A stretch of 64,000 bases of DNA from Thiothrix sp. (GCA_008015155.1 SSFA01000009.1:1-64000), one strand, 5' to 3'; shown: positions 1 through 9,310, counted from the first letter of the stretch. Numbers and translations: made by a program. The notes: generated by a model not told the origin, from the letters alone.

Positions 1-57
1 AGCTACGGTGATGCCATGCTGCTCACTCGTCAGAAAAATAGCCGTTTAGCCCTTTAA
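1..57 (+). CDS. queA: 3' end of queA (tRNA ribosyltransferase-isomerase), partial
   Basis: An open frame enters from the left edge and stops with TAA at 55-57. It encodes 18 residues beginning SYGDAMLLTRQ. The SYGDAM segment matches the C-terminus of S-adenosylmethionine:tRNA ribosyltransferase-isomerase (QueA), which builds epoxyqueuosine in the tRNA wobble position; in E. coli this protein ends with a closely similar FSYGDAMFI segment. Only the tail is present, so the call rests on a short but distinctive motif. The next gene starts 227 nt downstream on the same strand. Confidence 0.6.
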   Translation, partial: SYGDAMLLTRQKNSRLAL

Positions 58-284
58 AGATGACCTTCATCAATGGTTTTTATGTGACTTTTTTACAACA
101 TATAGTATCCTAGCTGTTGCGGAAAAATCATGATTTGGGCATCCATTTTCTAATCATGACGTACACTTTTGCAGTGTTGGGTTGAAGTGTCACCCTACGT
201 ACCATCACGTTAGGTGGTTTTTAAGTTTGATCGAAGATGAAGACTCTCCAAGCTAGCGGCCAAGTCTTTTTCATCGGAGGAAAC

Positions 285-1127
285 ATGGACAAGCTATTAC
301 TTAAAAAAATTATTCCTGCCTTTATGGCGGGCGCCTTTCTATTGACAGCCTCAGTTCAAGCGCTGGCGGCTCCTTTAACTTTACCAGCAGACAGCTCAAA
401 GATTTACCAAGTCAAAGGTAGAACACCGGGTAATGTCTTAAAAATGTATAAGAAACCGGGCGAAGAAATTTTAGTAAATATTCCTCACAATGCCACTTGG
501 ATTGTGCGCCGCAATGCCCAGCAATTAGTCGGTAATGTGCTCTGGGAAAAAGTCAGTTGGGATGATATGACTGGCTGGGTTGAATCTAGCTCTTTAGGCT
601 ATGATGCAGAATCTACCAGTATTGCTGCTGCCCGCCGTGCCTGCTTAGTAGATCCTAAAGTGCCACAAGATCAAAAAGTTTGCTGCGGTTATCCTGAAAA
701 AGCTAAAGGTTTGCCGTTTCGCTCAGTCCCCATCTACTCTGTGCGTGGTTTAACACCAGGTCAAAGTTTGATGATGTATGTCGAAGAAGGCGATAAATCA
801 GCGATTGCGGTGGAGATTCCACATAATGGCACTTGGATTACTAAGATTGGTAAAGTTGCAAAGGGTGGCGATGTATCTTTCGAACTAGTGCGTTGGGCAG
901 GCCAAAACGGCTGGGTTAACGCGGCTTATTTAACTGAAGATCCTGTCAAAACTAAAGAGGGTGACGACAAGCGCCGCCTGTGCAGTGGTGGTAAAGAATT
1001 ATTACCAGCTGCCTCTTCAGATATAGTTTGCTTGCCAGCCTCTGTGATTCGCCGCTTGCGTGAATCGGGTGCTTTATCGGATGAAGTCCTACAAAAATTG
1101 GCTCAACAACCGCCAAAGAAACCCTAA
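285..1127 (+). CDS. Secreted protein with two SH3-like repeats
   Basis: This 280-residue protein is probably exported. It starts with basic residues and a hydrophobic stretch (residues about 9-27) ending at an ALA-A signal peptidase I type site near residue 28. Two related modules follow, at about 40-105 and 150-215. Each carries the pattern IY-V-G-TPG--L-MY, then IPHN-TWI, then a GWV segment, which resembles bacterial SH3-like (SH3b) folds used for cell-wall or ligand binding. A Cys-rich linker (C-x13-CC) separates them. The start at 285 is preferred over an in-frame ATG at 237 because GGAGG lies 4 nt before it and the signal peptide then sits at the N-terminus. The precise role is unknown. 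Confidence 0.75.
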   Translation: MDKLLLKKIIPAFMAGAFLLTASVQALAAPLTLPADSSKIYQVKGRTPGNVLKMYKKPGEEILVNIPHNATWIVRRNAQQLVGNVLWEKVSWDDMTGWVESSSLGYDAESTSIAAARRACLVDPKVPQDQKVCCGYPEKAKGLPFRSVPIYSVRGLTPGQSLMMYVEEGDKSAIAVEIPHNGTWITKIGKVAKGGDVSFELVRWAGQNGWVNAAYLTEDPVKTKEGDDKRRLCSGGKELLPAASSDIVCLPASVIRRLRESGALSDEVLQKLAQQPPKKP

Positions 1128-1156
1128 AACACTTAGCCCAAACTGAGGTTTAAACT

Positions 1157-1184
1157 AAAAAGGCATCCGAGTGGATGCCTTTTT
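1157..1184. terminator. Bidirectional intrinsic terminator
   Basis: GGCATCC and GGATGCC form a perfect 7-bp stem around a GAGT loop, with A-runs on the left and T-runs on the right. It lies between the convergent ends of the SH3-like gene and folD and can serve both. Confidence 0.85.
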
Positions 1185-1199
1185 TATGCTAGCTAAAAT

Positions 1200-2054
1200 T
1201 TAGAACTGATGCTTTTCACAGGCATTTAAGGTATTACGCATTAACATGGCAACGGTCATTGGCCCCACGCCACCCGGCACTGGCGTAATCCAAGCTACTT
1301 TATCTTTGGCTGCTTCATAATCCACATCACCTGACAAACGTCCTGATTCTAGGCGATTAATGCCAACATCAATGACCACAGCACCCGGCTTCAACCACTC
1401 CGCTTTTACAAAGCCCGGTTTACCGACAGCCACGACTACAATATCGGCCTGTGCAATTAATTCAGGAGTATTTGGTGTAAAACGATGGCAAACTGTCACG
1501 GTTGCGCCCACAAGTAGCAACTCTAAAGCCATTGGGCGGCCAACGATATTCGAAGCTCCGACCACAACAGCATGCTTCCCTAAACAAGTAATTCCTTCAG
1601 ACTCTAATAAACGCATCACACCATAAGGTGTGCAAGGACGTAGCCCAGGAATCCGTAAGGTTAAGCGACCAACATTGGTAGGATGGAAACCATCCACATC
1701 TTTACCCGGATCAATCCGCTCAATGACTAAAGAAGTATCAATATGCTCAGGTAAGGGTAACTGAATTAAAATACCATCGACAGTATGATCATTGTTTAAG
1801 CGATCCACGATCTTTAACAGCTCAAACTGAGTAGTTTCGGCGGGTAAATCATAAGAACGCGACAGAATACCTACCTCATCACAGGCACGGCGCTTATTAT
1901 TCACATACACATGAGAAGCCGGATCATTACCAATTAATATGACGGCCAAGCCCGGCGCACGTTTACCCTGTGCTAAGCGCTCCGCAACTCTGTCTTTGAC
2001 TTCTTGGCGAACTTGAGCTGCTACTTGCTTGCCATCAATTATCTTTGCAACCAT
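1200..2054 (-). CDS. folD: FolD: methylenetetrahydrofolate dehydrogenase/cyclohydrolase
   Basis: This 284-residue bifunctional cytosolic enzyme interconverts 5,10-methylene-THF, 5,10-methenyl-THF and 10-formyl-THF for purine, Met and fMet synthesis. The catalytic YVNNK motif places Tyr50 and Lys54 exactly where E. coli FolD has them. [12 protein letters not shown], a Rossmann segment (GASNIVGRP) and the C-terminal PGGVGPMT signature are also present. The start at 2054 (MVAKIIDGK) is chosen over the upstream in-frame codon at 2084 because it gives the family's usual N-terminus and has AGAGGA just before it. It is the last gene of the ppsA-ppsR-folD run. Confidence 0.95.
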   Translation of the reverse strand: MVAKIIDGKQVAAQVRQEVKDRVAERLAQGKRAPGLAVILIGNDPASHVYVNNKRRACDEVGILSRSYDLPAETTQFELLKIVDRLNNDHTVDGILIQLPLPEHIDTSLVIERIDPGKDVDGFHPTNVGRLTLRIPGLRPCTPYGVMRLLESEGITCLGKHAVVVGASNIVGRPMALELLLVGATVTVCHRFTPNTPELIAQADIVVVAVGKPGFVKAEWLKPGAVVIDVGINRLESGRLSGDVDYEAAKDKVAWITPVPGGVGPMTVAMLMRNTLNACEKHQF

Positions 2055-2108
2055 TTTCCGTCCTCTGCACCCAAAGAACCGCATCTTCGCATGTCTTAAG
2101 GGCTGCTG

Positions 2109-2942
2109 TCACTGCCCATACAAATGACGTTTTAGACCACTACCATTTAGGATAATCGTGCTAATTTCTTCGATAGAAATGTTCGTGGTATCAATATAAG
2201 GAATATTCAATTTTTTATATAATTGTTCTTGCCAATCAAGTTCTTGCTGGCACTGAGACATTGAGGCATAGCGACTATTTGGACGGCGTTCTTGGCGAAT
2301 CAGATGCAGTTGCTCAACACTTAAAGTTAGACCAAAGAGCTTATGCTTATACGGCTCCAAAAGCTTAGGTAAGCGCAAAGCATCCATGTCTTCTTCAGTT
2401 AAGGGATAGTTGGCGGCAGAAATACCATATTGCAGGGCAAGATATAAGCAGGTCGGTGTTTTGCCTGAACGTGACACCCCCACCAGAATAATATCTGCAC
2501 CATTAAAGTTTTTTGCAGATACACCATCATCATTACTCAAAGTGTAATTGATCGCGGCGATCCGATTGAAATAGGAAGAGTTATTTTGCACTCCATGCGA
2601 GCGCCCCACTGCATGAGCTGAAGGCTGTTGCAGCTCTTGTTCCATGGAGCCAATAAAAGTGCCAAAAAAGTCATAAATCATGCAGTTGGCTTGAGCAATA
2701 ACTGCACGAATTTCATCATCCACTAAGGTACTAAACACTAAAGGTCGATAGCCATCACGCTCAGCAGCACTATTAATGCGCGTAGCTAAATCATTTGCTT
2801 TAGTTAAGGAATCGAGGAACGGTACATTAATCTTATTCCATTCAATCCCATCAAATTGGGTCAGCAAACTGTGACCCAAAGTTTCTGCGGTAATCCCCGT
2901 ACGGTCAGACAAATAGTAAACCGTACGTTTTTGCCTGCTCAT
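2109..2942 (-). CDS. ppsR: PpsR: PEP synthase regulatory kinase/pyrophosphorylase
   Basis: This 277-residue protein belongs to the DUF299 family. In known members it inactivates PEP synthase by ADP-dependent phosphorylation of a Thr and reactivates it by Pi-dependent dephosphorylation. Visible marks are the N-terminal YYLSDRTGITAETLG and a P-loop-like GVSRSGKTPT near residue 155. It lies 21 nt after ppsA on the same strand, the arrangement expected for this enzyme-regulator pair, and an AAGGAG site precedes its ATG. Confidence 0.93.
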   Translation of the reverse strand: MSRQKRTVYYLSDRTGITAETLGHSLLTQFDGIEWNKINVPFLDSLTKANDLATRINSAAERDGYRPLVFSTLVDDEIRAVIAQANCMIYDFFGTFIGSMEQELQQPSAHAVGRSHGVQNNSSYFNRIAAINYTLSNDDGVSAKNFNGADIILVGVSRSGKTPTCLYLALQYGISAANYPLTEEDMDALRLPKLLEPYKHKLFGLTLSVEQLHLIRQERRPNSRYASMSQCQQELDWQEQLYKKLNIPYIDTTNISIEEISTIILNGSGLKRHLYGQ

Positions 2943-2964
2943 ACTGAACTCCTTAACTGCTTAA

Positions 2965-5343
2965 TTAGTGTTTTTCAAGGCTCGCTAAATGCAACCAGGT
3001 ATTGACGACTGTATCTGGATTTAAGGAAATGCTACTAATGCCTTGCTCATGGAGCCAAGCTGCAAAATCAGGATAATCCGAGGGGCCTTGTCCGCAAATC
3101 CCTACATATTTGCCTTGCTTCTTACAGGCAGCAATCGCCATACTCAGGAGCTTTTTTACCGCCGGATTACGTTCATCAAATAGATGGGCAATTAAGCCTG
3201 AGTCGCGATCTAAACCTAAAGATAGCTGGGTCATATCATTAGAGCCAATCGAGAAGCCGTCGAAATACTCTAAAAACTCTTCAGCCAACACCGCATTCGA
3301 GGGGATTTCACACATCATAATTAAGCGTAAGTCATTGTCACCACGCTTAATCCCTTGTGAAGCCAAGAGCTCAGTCACTTGCTGCGCTTCTTCTAAAGTA
3401 CGGCAGAAAGGAATCATCACTTCAACATTAGTTAGCCCCATGTCGTTACGCACTTTGCGTAAAGCTTGGCACTCCAACTCAAAGCAAGCGCGGAAATCAG
3501 CTGACAAGTACCGCGAAACACCACGATAACCGATCATTGGATTCTCTTCATGTGGCTCGTAGCGATCACCTGCAAGTAAATTGGCATATTCATTGGATTT
3601 AAAATCAGACATGCGCACAATCACTTTATGCGGATGGAAAGCTGCCGCCAAAGTTGCTATCCCTTCCGCTAGCTTTTCAACATAGAAACCTACTGGGCTG
3701 GAGTAACCGGCGATTTTTTTACCAATTTTGGTTTTTAACTCCTCAGGTAAGCGGTCGAACTCCATCAAGGCTTTGGGATGAATACCAATCGTATTATTAA
3801 TAATGAATTCTAAGCGGGCTAAGCCGACACCTTCATTCGGCAAACGCGAGAACGAGAAGGCACGCTCAGGATTACCTACATTCATCATGATCTTGACGGA
3901 TAAATCAGGCAAATTGCCAGTATCAGCCGTCATCCGCTCAAAACCGAGCAAGCCTGCATAAATGAAGCCGGTATCGCCTTCTGCACAAGACACAGTGACT
4001 TCATCGCCATTAGCAATTAAGTCGGTTGCATTACCACAACCCACCACGGCCGGAATACCCATTTCACGCGCAATAATAGCCGCATGACAGGTACGGCCAC
4101 CTCGATTGGTCACAATGGCCGACGCACGCTTCATAATGGGTTCCCAATCAGGATCGGTCATATCCGTGACTAGTACATCCCCTTCTTGGACTTCATGCAT
4201 CTGTGCGATGCTCATGATAATGCGCGCTTTACCTTGGCCGATTTTCTGCCCAATGGCACGCCCCTCAGCAATAACATTGCCTTTGCTGGCTAATTGGTAG
4301 CGCTCAATTACAGTCGTTTTCGCACGGCTCTCGACCGTTTCAGGACGAGCTTGCACGATGTATAATTTGCCATCACCGCCATCTAAAGCCCACTCAATAT
4401 CCATCGGGCGGCCATAATGCTTTTCAATAATTAACGCTTGACGAGCTAAGGATTCAACTTGCTCATCCGTTAGGCAGAAACGCTGGCGGCGAGCCTCTTC
4501 AACATTACGCGTTAAGGTTGCTTTATTATGCGCACCACCTTGAGTGTCGTAGATCATCTCAATGGCTTTCTCACCTAAACGCCGAGATAAAATCGCCGGA
4601 CGGTTAGCATGTAAATTGGGCTTGTAGACGTAGAACTCGTCTGGGTTCACTGCACCTTGCACCACTGTTTCACCCAAACCATAAGCACCCGTAATAAAGA
4701 CAGCATCGCGGAAGCCTGATTCAGTATCTAAAGTGAACATGACTCCGCTTGCGCCAATGTCGCTGCGTGCCATTTTTTGAATCCCTGCGGATAAGAATAC
4801 TTTGTCATGCTCAAAATGCTGATGAACCCGATAAGCAATCGCGCGATCATTATATAAAGAAGCGAAGACTTCTTTAATGGCAGCGATCACATTATCTAAA
4901 CCACGCACATTCAAGAAGGTTTCTTGCTGACCTGCAAAGGACGCATCGGGTAAGTCTTCTGCTGTTGCAGAAGAACGCACTGCAAAGGAAGCCGTCTCGC
5001 CTGAACCTGCCGCTAGAGTTTGATAGGCAGCAGTGACTGCAGTTAGCAGTGCTTCCGGTAGAGGGGCTGCCATTAGCCAACCACGAATCGTTTTACCGGC
5101 ATTAGTCAAAGCATTAATATCATCAACATTTAGAGTCGCTAACAGCTGATTAATGCGTGTATCTAAGCCTTCATATTGTAGAAAATCACGATAAGCCTCC
5201 GTAGTCGTAGCAAAGCCGCCGGGGACGCTAACACCTAGATTAGCTAGATTACTTATCATCTCCCCCAATGACGCATTCTTGCCCCCAACAATATTAACGT
5301 CGTGCATGCCTAATTGATCAAACCACAAAATATAATCAGCCAT
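2965..5343 (-). CDS. ppsA: PpsA: phosphoenolpyruvate synthase
   Basis: This 792-residue protein is the full family length. It makes PEP from pyruvate and ATP with release of AMP and phosphate, the entry step of gluconeogenesis. Domains in order are an N-terminal ATP-grasp domain (starting with [11 protein letters not shown]), a mobile phosphohistidine domain with [15 protein letters not shown] around residue 420, and a C-terminal PEP-utilising barrel with [18 protein letters not shown] and GICGQGPSD (substrate-side Cys). GGGAG precedes the ATG. Its 5' leader contains a terminator-like hairpin about 95 nt upstream (see 5438-5469). In an autotroph it would raise the PEP pool under carbon-limited conditions. 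Confidence 0.96.
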   Translation of the reverse strand: MADYILWFDQLGMHDVNIVGGKNASLGEMISNLANLGVSVPGGFATTTEAYRDFLQYEGLDTRINQLLATLNVDDINALTNAGKTIRGWLMAAPLPEALLTAVTAAYQTLAAGSGETASFAVRSSATAEDLPDASFAGQQETFLNVRGLDNVIAAIKEVFASLYNDRAIAYRVHQHFEHDKVFLSAGIQKMARSDIGASGVMFTLDTESGFRDAVFITGAYGLGETVVQGAVNPDEFYVYKPNLHANRPAILSRRLGEKAIEMIYDTQGGAHNKATLTRNVEEARRQRFCLTDEQVESLARQALIIEKHYGRPMDIEWALDGGDGKLYIVQARPETVESRAKTTVIERYQLASKGNVIAEGRAIGQKIGQGKARIIMSIAQMHEVQEGDVLVTDMTDPDWEPIMKRASAIVTNRGGRTCHAAIIAREMGIPAVVGCGNATDLIANGDEVTVSCAEGDTGFIYAGLLGFERMTADTGNLPDLSVKIMMNVGNPERAFSFSRLPNEGVGLARLEFIINNTIGIHPKALMEFDRLPEELKTKIGKKIAGYSSPVGFYVEKLAEGIATLAAAFHPHKVIVRMSDFKSNEYANLLAGDRYEPHEENPMIGYRGVSRYLSADFRACFELECQALRKVRNDMGLTNVEVMIPFCRTLEEAQQVTELLASQGIKRGDNDLRLIMMCEIPSNAVLAEEFLEYFDGFSIGSNDMTQLSLGLDRDSGLIAHLFDERNPAVKKLLSMAIAACKKQGKYVGICGQGPSDYPDFAAWLHEQGISSISLNPDTVVNTWLHLASLEKH

Positions 5344-5437
5344 TAGAAAACTCCCAAAAGATTAAAGTTTGGCTAGTACAGGGGAAGATTAGCTTATCGA
5401 AAAAATGCTAAGAACGCATCTGAATAGAAGGAGGGGT

Positions 5438-5469
5438 AAAAAAAGAGCGGCATCCACTAGGAACGCCGC
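5438..5469 (-). terminator. Terminator-like hairpin in the ppsA leader
   Basis: Read on the minus strand, a 9-bp stem (five G-C/C-G pairs, then G-U, U-A, U-G, C-G) around a 5-nt loop is followed by TC and a run of seven T. It lies about 95 nt upstream of the ppsA ATG in the same direction. No gene on this strand ends here, so it is either an attenuator of ppsA or the end of a short RNA made from the ppsA-LysR intergenic region. Confidence 0.55.
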
Positions 5470-5492
5470 AAGCACCACAGTTAGCATGAGAT

Positions 5493-5509
5493 AACATTAC
5501 ATGAATGTT
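5493..5509. promoter_or_regulatory. Inverted repeat between ppsA and the LysR gene
   Basis: AACATT and AATGTT form a perfect 6-bp inverted repeat around 5 nt in the divergent intergenic region. LysR-type regulators often bind such dyads next to their own genes, so this could be the operator of the LysR gene at 5630 and affect ppsA. No binding evidence exists in the sequence itself. Confidence 0.3.
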
Positions 5510-5629
5510 TGATGGGCGCAATATTAACAAATGGTGACTGATTTATTAAAATCAATTGTTTCAATTTTTACTATTAACCAGCACAATAGTAACGCCTAAA
5601 ACTATTGACTATAAGCACCCAGGAAAGCC

Positions 5630-6559
5630 ATGCACTACTATAAACAGACACGCTACAAGCTGTTGCGTACCTTTTGCGTTGTTGCACAAAAAGAAAATAT
5701 AACGCATGCCGCCGAGCAGCTACACATCAGCCAACCTACCGTGTCCTTACAAGTGCAGGCGCTTGAACGTGAAATGGGTCAGAAACTACTTGAACGGCGT
5801 GGCCCAAGCGTGAAGCTTACCCCTGAAGGTAAAGTCCTCTATCAATTGGTACAGCCTCTAGCGGCGGGTATTGATAGCCTACGCGAAACGTTTGCCGCTA
5901 GTTTAGGCAAAATGGAAATGGGTGAGCTTGACATCGCTGCAGGTCAATCCACTTCTCTCTATGTCCTGCCTGAGTATATTCAGCAATTCAAAGAAGCCTA
6001 TCCTGGCATTCGCATTAATATGCACAATGTGGAAGGACACAGTGGTATGAAACTGCTACTGGATGATCAAGTCGATTTAGCGATCGGCCCCCTCTTACAA
6101 GTACCAGATAGCATTATTTATCAACCCTTTGCAAATTTTCGCTCTATTCTCATCGTGCCCGAAGGTCATCCACTGACTCAGCAGGTCAATATCAGCTTAG
6201 AAGATATTAGCCCTTATGGCCTGATTCTCCCACCAAAAAATCAGAGTACTTGGCGCATGGTGGATACTGTTTTTCGCCAACATGAAGTGTCTTATTCGGT
6301 CAGTATGGAGGCTGGCGGTTGGGAAATTGTCAAAAAATATGTCGAATTAGGTGTAGGTATTTCTATTGTTACTGATGTTTGTCTCACGCCCCATGACAAG
6401 ATTGTAGGCATTCCTCTAGATCATTATTTCCCCTCGCGCAATTACGGACTGATTGTGCGACGTGGTAAGTTTTTCACGCCTCAAGCTAAGCGCTTCATCG
6501 AAATGTTTGACCCTTTCTTCTTTAGCCGTACCAGTGATGAAGACGAAGATGATCTTTAA
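5630..6559 (+). CDS. LysR-family transcriptional regulator
   Basis: This 309-residue protein has an N-terminal winged helix-turn-helix (ITHAAEQLHISQPTVSLQVQ, about residues 24-43) followed by a periplasmic-binding-protein-like effector domain (from about 95) and an acidic tail (DEDEDDL). The overall pattern is reminiscent of CysB/CbbR-type LysR proteins, but the ligand cannot be read from sequence. It is divergent from ppsA with a 286-nt gap that carries an inverted repeat, so ppsA-ppsR-folD is a possible target. AGGAA precedes the ATG. Confidence 0.85.
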   Translation: MHYYKQTRYKLLRTFCVVAQKENITHAAEQLHISQPTVSLQVQALEREMGQKLLERRGPSVKLTPEGKVLYQLVQPLAAGIDSLRETFAASLGKMEMGELDIAAGQSTSLYVLPEYIQQFKEAYPGIRINMHNVEGHSGMKLLLDDQVDLAIGPLLQVPDSIIYQPFANFRSILIVPEGHPLTQQVNISLEDISPYGLILPPKNQSTWRMVDTVFRQHEVSYSVSMEAGGWEIVKKYVELGVGISIVTDVCLTPHDKIVGIPLDHYFPSRNYGLIVRRGKFFTPQAKRFIEMFDPFFFSRTSDEDEDDL

Positions 6560-6606
6560 ATTAAGTAGCTTTTGAGTTAACTCATATCCCTTAGGCTATG
6601 CAAAAG

Positions 6607-6620
6607 CTGATGTAGATCAA
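6607..6620. promoter_or_regulatory. FNR box upstream of hemN
   Basis: CTGATGTAGATCAA differs from the FNR/ANR consensus TTGAT-N4-ATCAA at one position. It lies about 160 nt before the hemN start and shares a 13-nt core (TGATGTAGATCAA) with the box in front of fnr at 8963. Control of hemN by FNR-type regulators under low oxygen is well established in other bacteria. Confidence 0.7.
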
Positions 6621-6779
6621 AAACCTTTTAGTTTCCGCCCAGTGCTGCTTGCTTAGCTATCCGCTATTGACTTTAATCATGCTAGTTTTTAAGCAGAACC
6701 GCCATGCTAAGGCTTTTTAGCGCTGCCAGTAAGCGGCTGCTCTTGAAATCTTGTTCGTTCGTATATGTCGAGGATCAGC

Positions 6780-8165
6780 ATGAAAAGTATAAGTTTTGAC
6801 CCAGACTTGATACGCCGCTATGATATTGCGGGACCTAGGTATACCTCTTACCCCACTGCCGTGTCGTTTAAAGAGTTTTCAGCAGCGGATTACCTACTGC
6901 AAGCTCGGCAAAGCAACGAAGATTTGATTCCACTGCCCTTGTCTTTGTATTTTCATATACCCTTCTGTGCCAGCGTTTGCTTTTATTGTGCCTGCAATAA
7001 AATAGTCACCAAAAACCGCGCACAAGCCAGTCTTTATCTAGATTACCTGTTTCGTGAAATCGAATTACAAGCAGTCCTTTATGACCCTGATCGCCAAGTC
7101 AAGCAGCTCCATTGGGGTGGTGGGACTCCAACCTTTTTAAATCCTGAGCAGATAGCTGCTTTAATGGCTAAGACGCGCCAGCATTTCAATCTATTAAGCG
7201 ATGATAGCGGCGACTACTCCATTGAAATTGATCCGCGCTCAGTTAGCACTGAAACGATCCAATTGTTACGTGAACAAGGTTTTAATCGCTTTAGTTTAGG
7301 TGTACAGGATATTGATGAACGCGTGCAGCGTGCGGTTAATCGTATTCAGCCCACTCAGCAAACGCTCGATATTATTCAGACTTGCCGAGCTTATAAGGCC
7401 AAATCAATTAGTATTGACTTGATTTACGGCTTGCCTTTGCAAACCCTAGCAGGGTTTAGTCAAACTTTAGAAACCGTTATCGATTGGTCACCCGATCGAA
7501 TTTCATTGTTTAACTACGCTCACTTACCAACCCTATTCATGCCGCAACGGCGAATTAACAGCGCAGACCTCCCCTCTAGTGAAGACAAATTACAAATCTT
7601 ACAGCAGGCAGTTCAGCAGCTTACTGCAGCAGGTTATATCTATATTGGCATGGATCACTTTGCTAAACCTGAGGACGAACTAGCTTTAGCACAAGCGCAG
7701 GGCAGCTTACATCGCAATTTCCAAGGTTACACCACGCACGCAGATTGTGATTTGGTAGCGATGGGTGTCAGTGCTATCAGCAAGGTAGCCGACTGCTATA
7801 GTCAGAACGAAAAAACCACTGCAGGCTATTATGCTGCTTTAGATGCAGGCCACTTAGCCGTGACGCGTGGTGTGATCCTAACTGAAGATGATCAGATACG
7901 CCGCCATATTATTCAGCAGCTTACCTGCCAATTTTCAGTAGACTTACACGCAATTGAACAGGAATTTGCGGTGAATGCAGCCAGCTATTTTAAGACTGAA
8001 CTAGCGCAACTAGCCCATCTGCAAGCGGATCAGTTGTTAGAGATTAGTGACCACAAACTCACTATTACGCCGCGCGGACGCTTTTTAGTACGGAATATTT
8101 GCATGGCTTTTGATACTAGCCTAAGACAAACAGCGACCACCCAGCGATTTTCTAAAGTGATCTAA
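6780..8165 (+). CDS. hemN: HemN: oxygen-independent coproporphyrinogen III oxidase
   Basis: This 461-residue radical-SAM enzyme converts coproporphyrinogen III to protoporphyrinogen IX without oxygen during haem synthesis. The N-terminal PRYTSYPTA is typical of true HemN. The cluster motif HIPFCASVCFYCAC supplies Cys63, Cys67 and Cys70, followed by the HemN-type fourth Cys72. WGGGTP and a C-terminal HemN domain follow. The start at 6780 is chosen over an ATG at 6765 because GAGGA sits 5 nt before it. It converges with fnr with a 1-nt gap between the stop codons and has an FNR box upstream, which fits anaerobic or microaerobic expression. Confidence 0.95.
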   Translation: MKSISFDPDLIRRYDIAGPRYTSYPTAVSFKEFSAADYLLQARQSNEDLIPLPLSLYFHIPFCASVCFYCACNKIVTKNRAQASLYLDYLFREIELQAVLYDPDRQVKQLHWGGGTPTFLNPEQIAALMAKTRQHFNLLSDDSGDYSIEIDPRSVSTETIQLLREQGFNRFSLGVQDIDERVQRAVNRIQPTQQTLDIIQTCRAYKAKSISIDLIYGLPLQTLAGFSQTLETVIDWSPDRISLFNYAHLPTLFMPQRRINSADLPSSEDKLQILQQAVQQLTAAGYIYIGMDHFAKPEDELALAQAQGSLHRNFQGYTTHADCDLVAMGVSAISKVADCYSQNEKTTAGYYAALDAGHLAVTRGVILTEDDQIRRHIIQQLTCQFSVDLHAIEQEFAVNAASYFKTELAQLAHLQADQLLEISDHKLTITPRGRFLVRNICMAFDTSLRQTATTQRFSKVI

Positions 8166-8166
8166 A

Positions 8167-8904
8167 CTAACGACACTGATGATGACCTAAGCTCTTGAGG
8201 CGCTCAGGCGCTAAAATCTCAATGAGACGGTGATTCACGCTAATAATCCCGTCTTCTTGTAAACGTGAAAACATACGACTCAAAGTCTCGACAGCCATCC
8301 CTAAATAATTAGCTAAATCATGACGTGGCATGGGTAAGTAGAATTCACGAGCAGAAAAACCGCGCGATTGATTGCGCTCAGCAATCCCTGTCAGAAAAGT
8401 TGCTAAACGCTCTTCAGTGCGCATTTGCCCTAAAGTTAGCAGTAACTGATGTTCACGACCAATTTCCATGCCTACTTGACGCATCATGCCATTGCGCATA
8501 CTCGCGATACTGCCACAGAGTTCGTGAAAAGAACTCATACTTAACTCGCAGACAAAAGTATCTTCGAGCGCTTGTGCATCACAACTGTGCTTACTATTAG
8601 CGAATGCATCAAAACCGACCAAATCACCCGGTAGATAAAAACCTAAGATTTGTTCTTCACCGTCTAAGGTCGATAAGGAGGTTTTAATGGCGCCAGATTT
8701 GACAGCATAAATAGCTTGATGCGGATCATCCCGGCGATAGAGATAATCTTTTTTAGGAATTTTAGAGGTCTTATCAATAGCAGACTCTAGCCGAACCAAC
8801 TCTTCTTTAGTCAAGCCACGTGGCAAACATAAATCACTTAAACTGCAATTATTGCAGGCGACAGCGGCTTTTTTATTGGTAGAAATGCGGCTAGAAGACA
8901 TCAT
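8167..8904 (-). CDS. fnr: FNR-type oxygen-sensing transcriptional regulator
   Basis: This 245-residue CRP/FNR-family protein should bind an oxygen-labile 4Fe-4S cluster. The N-terminal Cys17-x2-Cys20-x5-Cys26 and an internal Cys118 (in FVCEL) match the four cluster ligands of E. coli FNR. A cyclic-nucleotide-binding-like beta barrel, a dimerisation helix and a C-terminal helix-turn-helix (DLANYLGMAVETLSRMFSRL) follow. The recognition helix has the E--SR pattern of FNR proteins that read TTGAT-N4-ATCAA. Such sites lie before this gene, hemN and ccoG. GGAGG is placed 5 nt before the ATG. Confidence 0.93.
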   Translation of the reverse strand: MMSSSRISTNKKAAVACNNCSLSDLCLPRGLTKEELVRLESAIDKTSKIPKKDYLYRRDDPHQAIYAVKSGAIKTSLSTLDGEEQILGFYLPGDLVGFDAFANSKHSCDAQALEDTFVCELSMSSFHELCGSIASMRNGMMRQVGMEIGREHQLLLTLGQMRTEERLATFLTGIAERNQSRGFSAREFYLPMPRHDLANYLGMAVETLSRMFSRLQEDGIISVNHRLIEILAPERLKSLGHHQCR

Positions 8905-8962
8905 CCTTGCCTCCGAAATAGTTGAAATACGCGAGTTTTTTCCGATTTAAGGTTAAAGGAAT

Positions 8963-8980
8963 GCTTGATGTAGATCAAGC
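8963..8980. promoter_or_regulatory. Perfect FNR box upstream of fnr
   Basis: GCTTGATGTAGATCAAGC contains the exact consensus TTGAT-N4-ATCAA, with the dyad extended by two more bases on each side. The centre is about 67 nt before the fnr ATG, which suggests autoregulation. Confidence 0.85.
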
Positions 8981-9100
8981 TTTACTATTGTGCGGTGCAC
9001 TTAGAATCCTGAGCAAGCCTAAGCAAGGCCCCGATATTTTAGCTTAAGTAAAATTATAAAAAGATTTAATGGGTTCAAGCGTTGTTAATTTAACACCACC

Positions 9101-9106
9101 TATACT
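9101..9106 (+). promoter_or_regulatory. Candidate -10 element (TATACT) for a small RNA
   Basis: TATACT is a good sigma-70 -10 hexamer about 6 nt before the proposed small-RNA start. No convincing -35 lies 16-18 nt upstream, so the promoter is either weak or activator-dependent. Confidence 0.35.
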
Positions 9107-9111
9107 GCGCT

Positions 9112-9224
9112 CATGGATTCAAGATTGAATGGAAGGTCTGAGATCCAGCCGCATAACAACAAGAGTTGCATTGTAGCGACCAGCTTCCTTAAAGTCTTCT
9201 GCGGGCCTCCGGGTCCGCTTTTTT
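9112..9224 (+). ncRNA. Candidate small RNA between fnr and smc
   Basis: The 406-nt gap between fnr and smc has no gene-like ORF but contains an apparent transcription unit: a -10 element at 9101, about 113 nt of foldable sequence, and a strong terminator. Pairings that can be read are GGAAG/CTTCC (9131-9135 with 9184-9188), extended by GTC/GAC (9136-9138 with 9178-9180), and an inner CAAC-AAGA-GTTG hairpin (9157-9168). It does not resemble 4.5S, 6S, tmRNA or RNase P RNA. The exact 5' end is a guess. An unannotated 5' UTR of smc is unlikely because the terminator precedes smc by 87 nt. Confidence 0.45.
9201..9224 (+). terminator. Intrinsic terminator upstream of smc
   Basis: GCGGGCC and GGTCCGC form a 7-bp stem (one G-U pair) around a TCCG tetraloop, followed directly by six T. 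No protein gene on this strand ends nearby, which is the main evidence for the upstream small RNA. Confidence 0.85.
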
Positions 9225-9310
9225 ATTTCTGCTATTTGCAAAACGCCTCTTTTTAGCTCATTCTTACGCGCTTTCTGTAGCCACCCCCAACAAACTGAAC
9301 CTCAACCACC

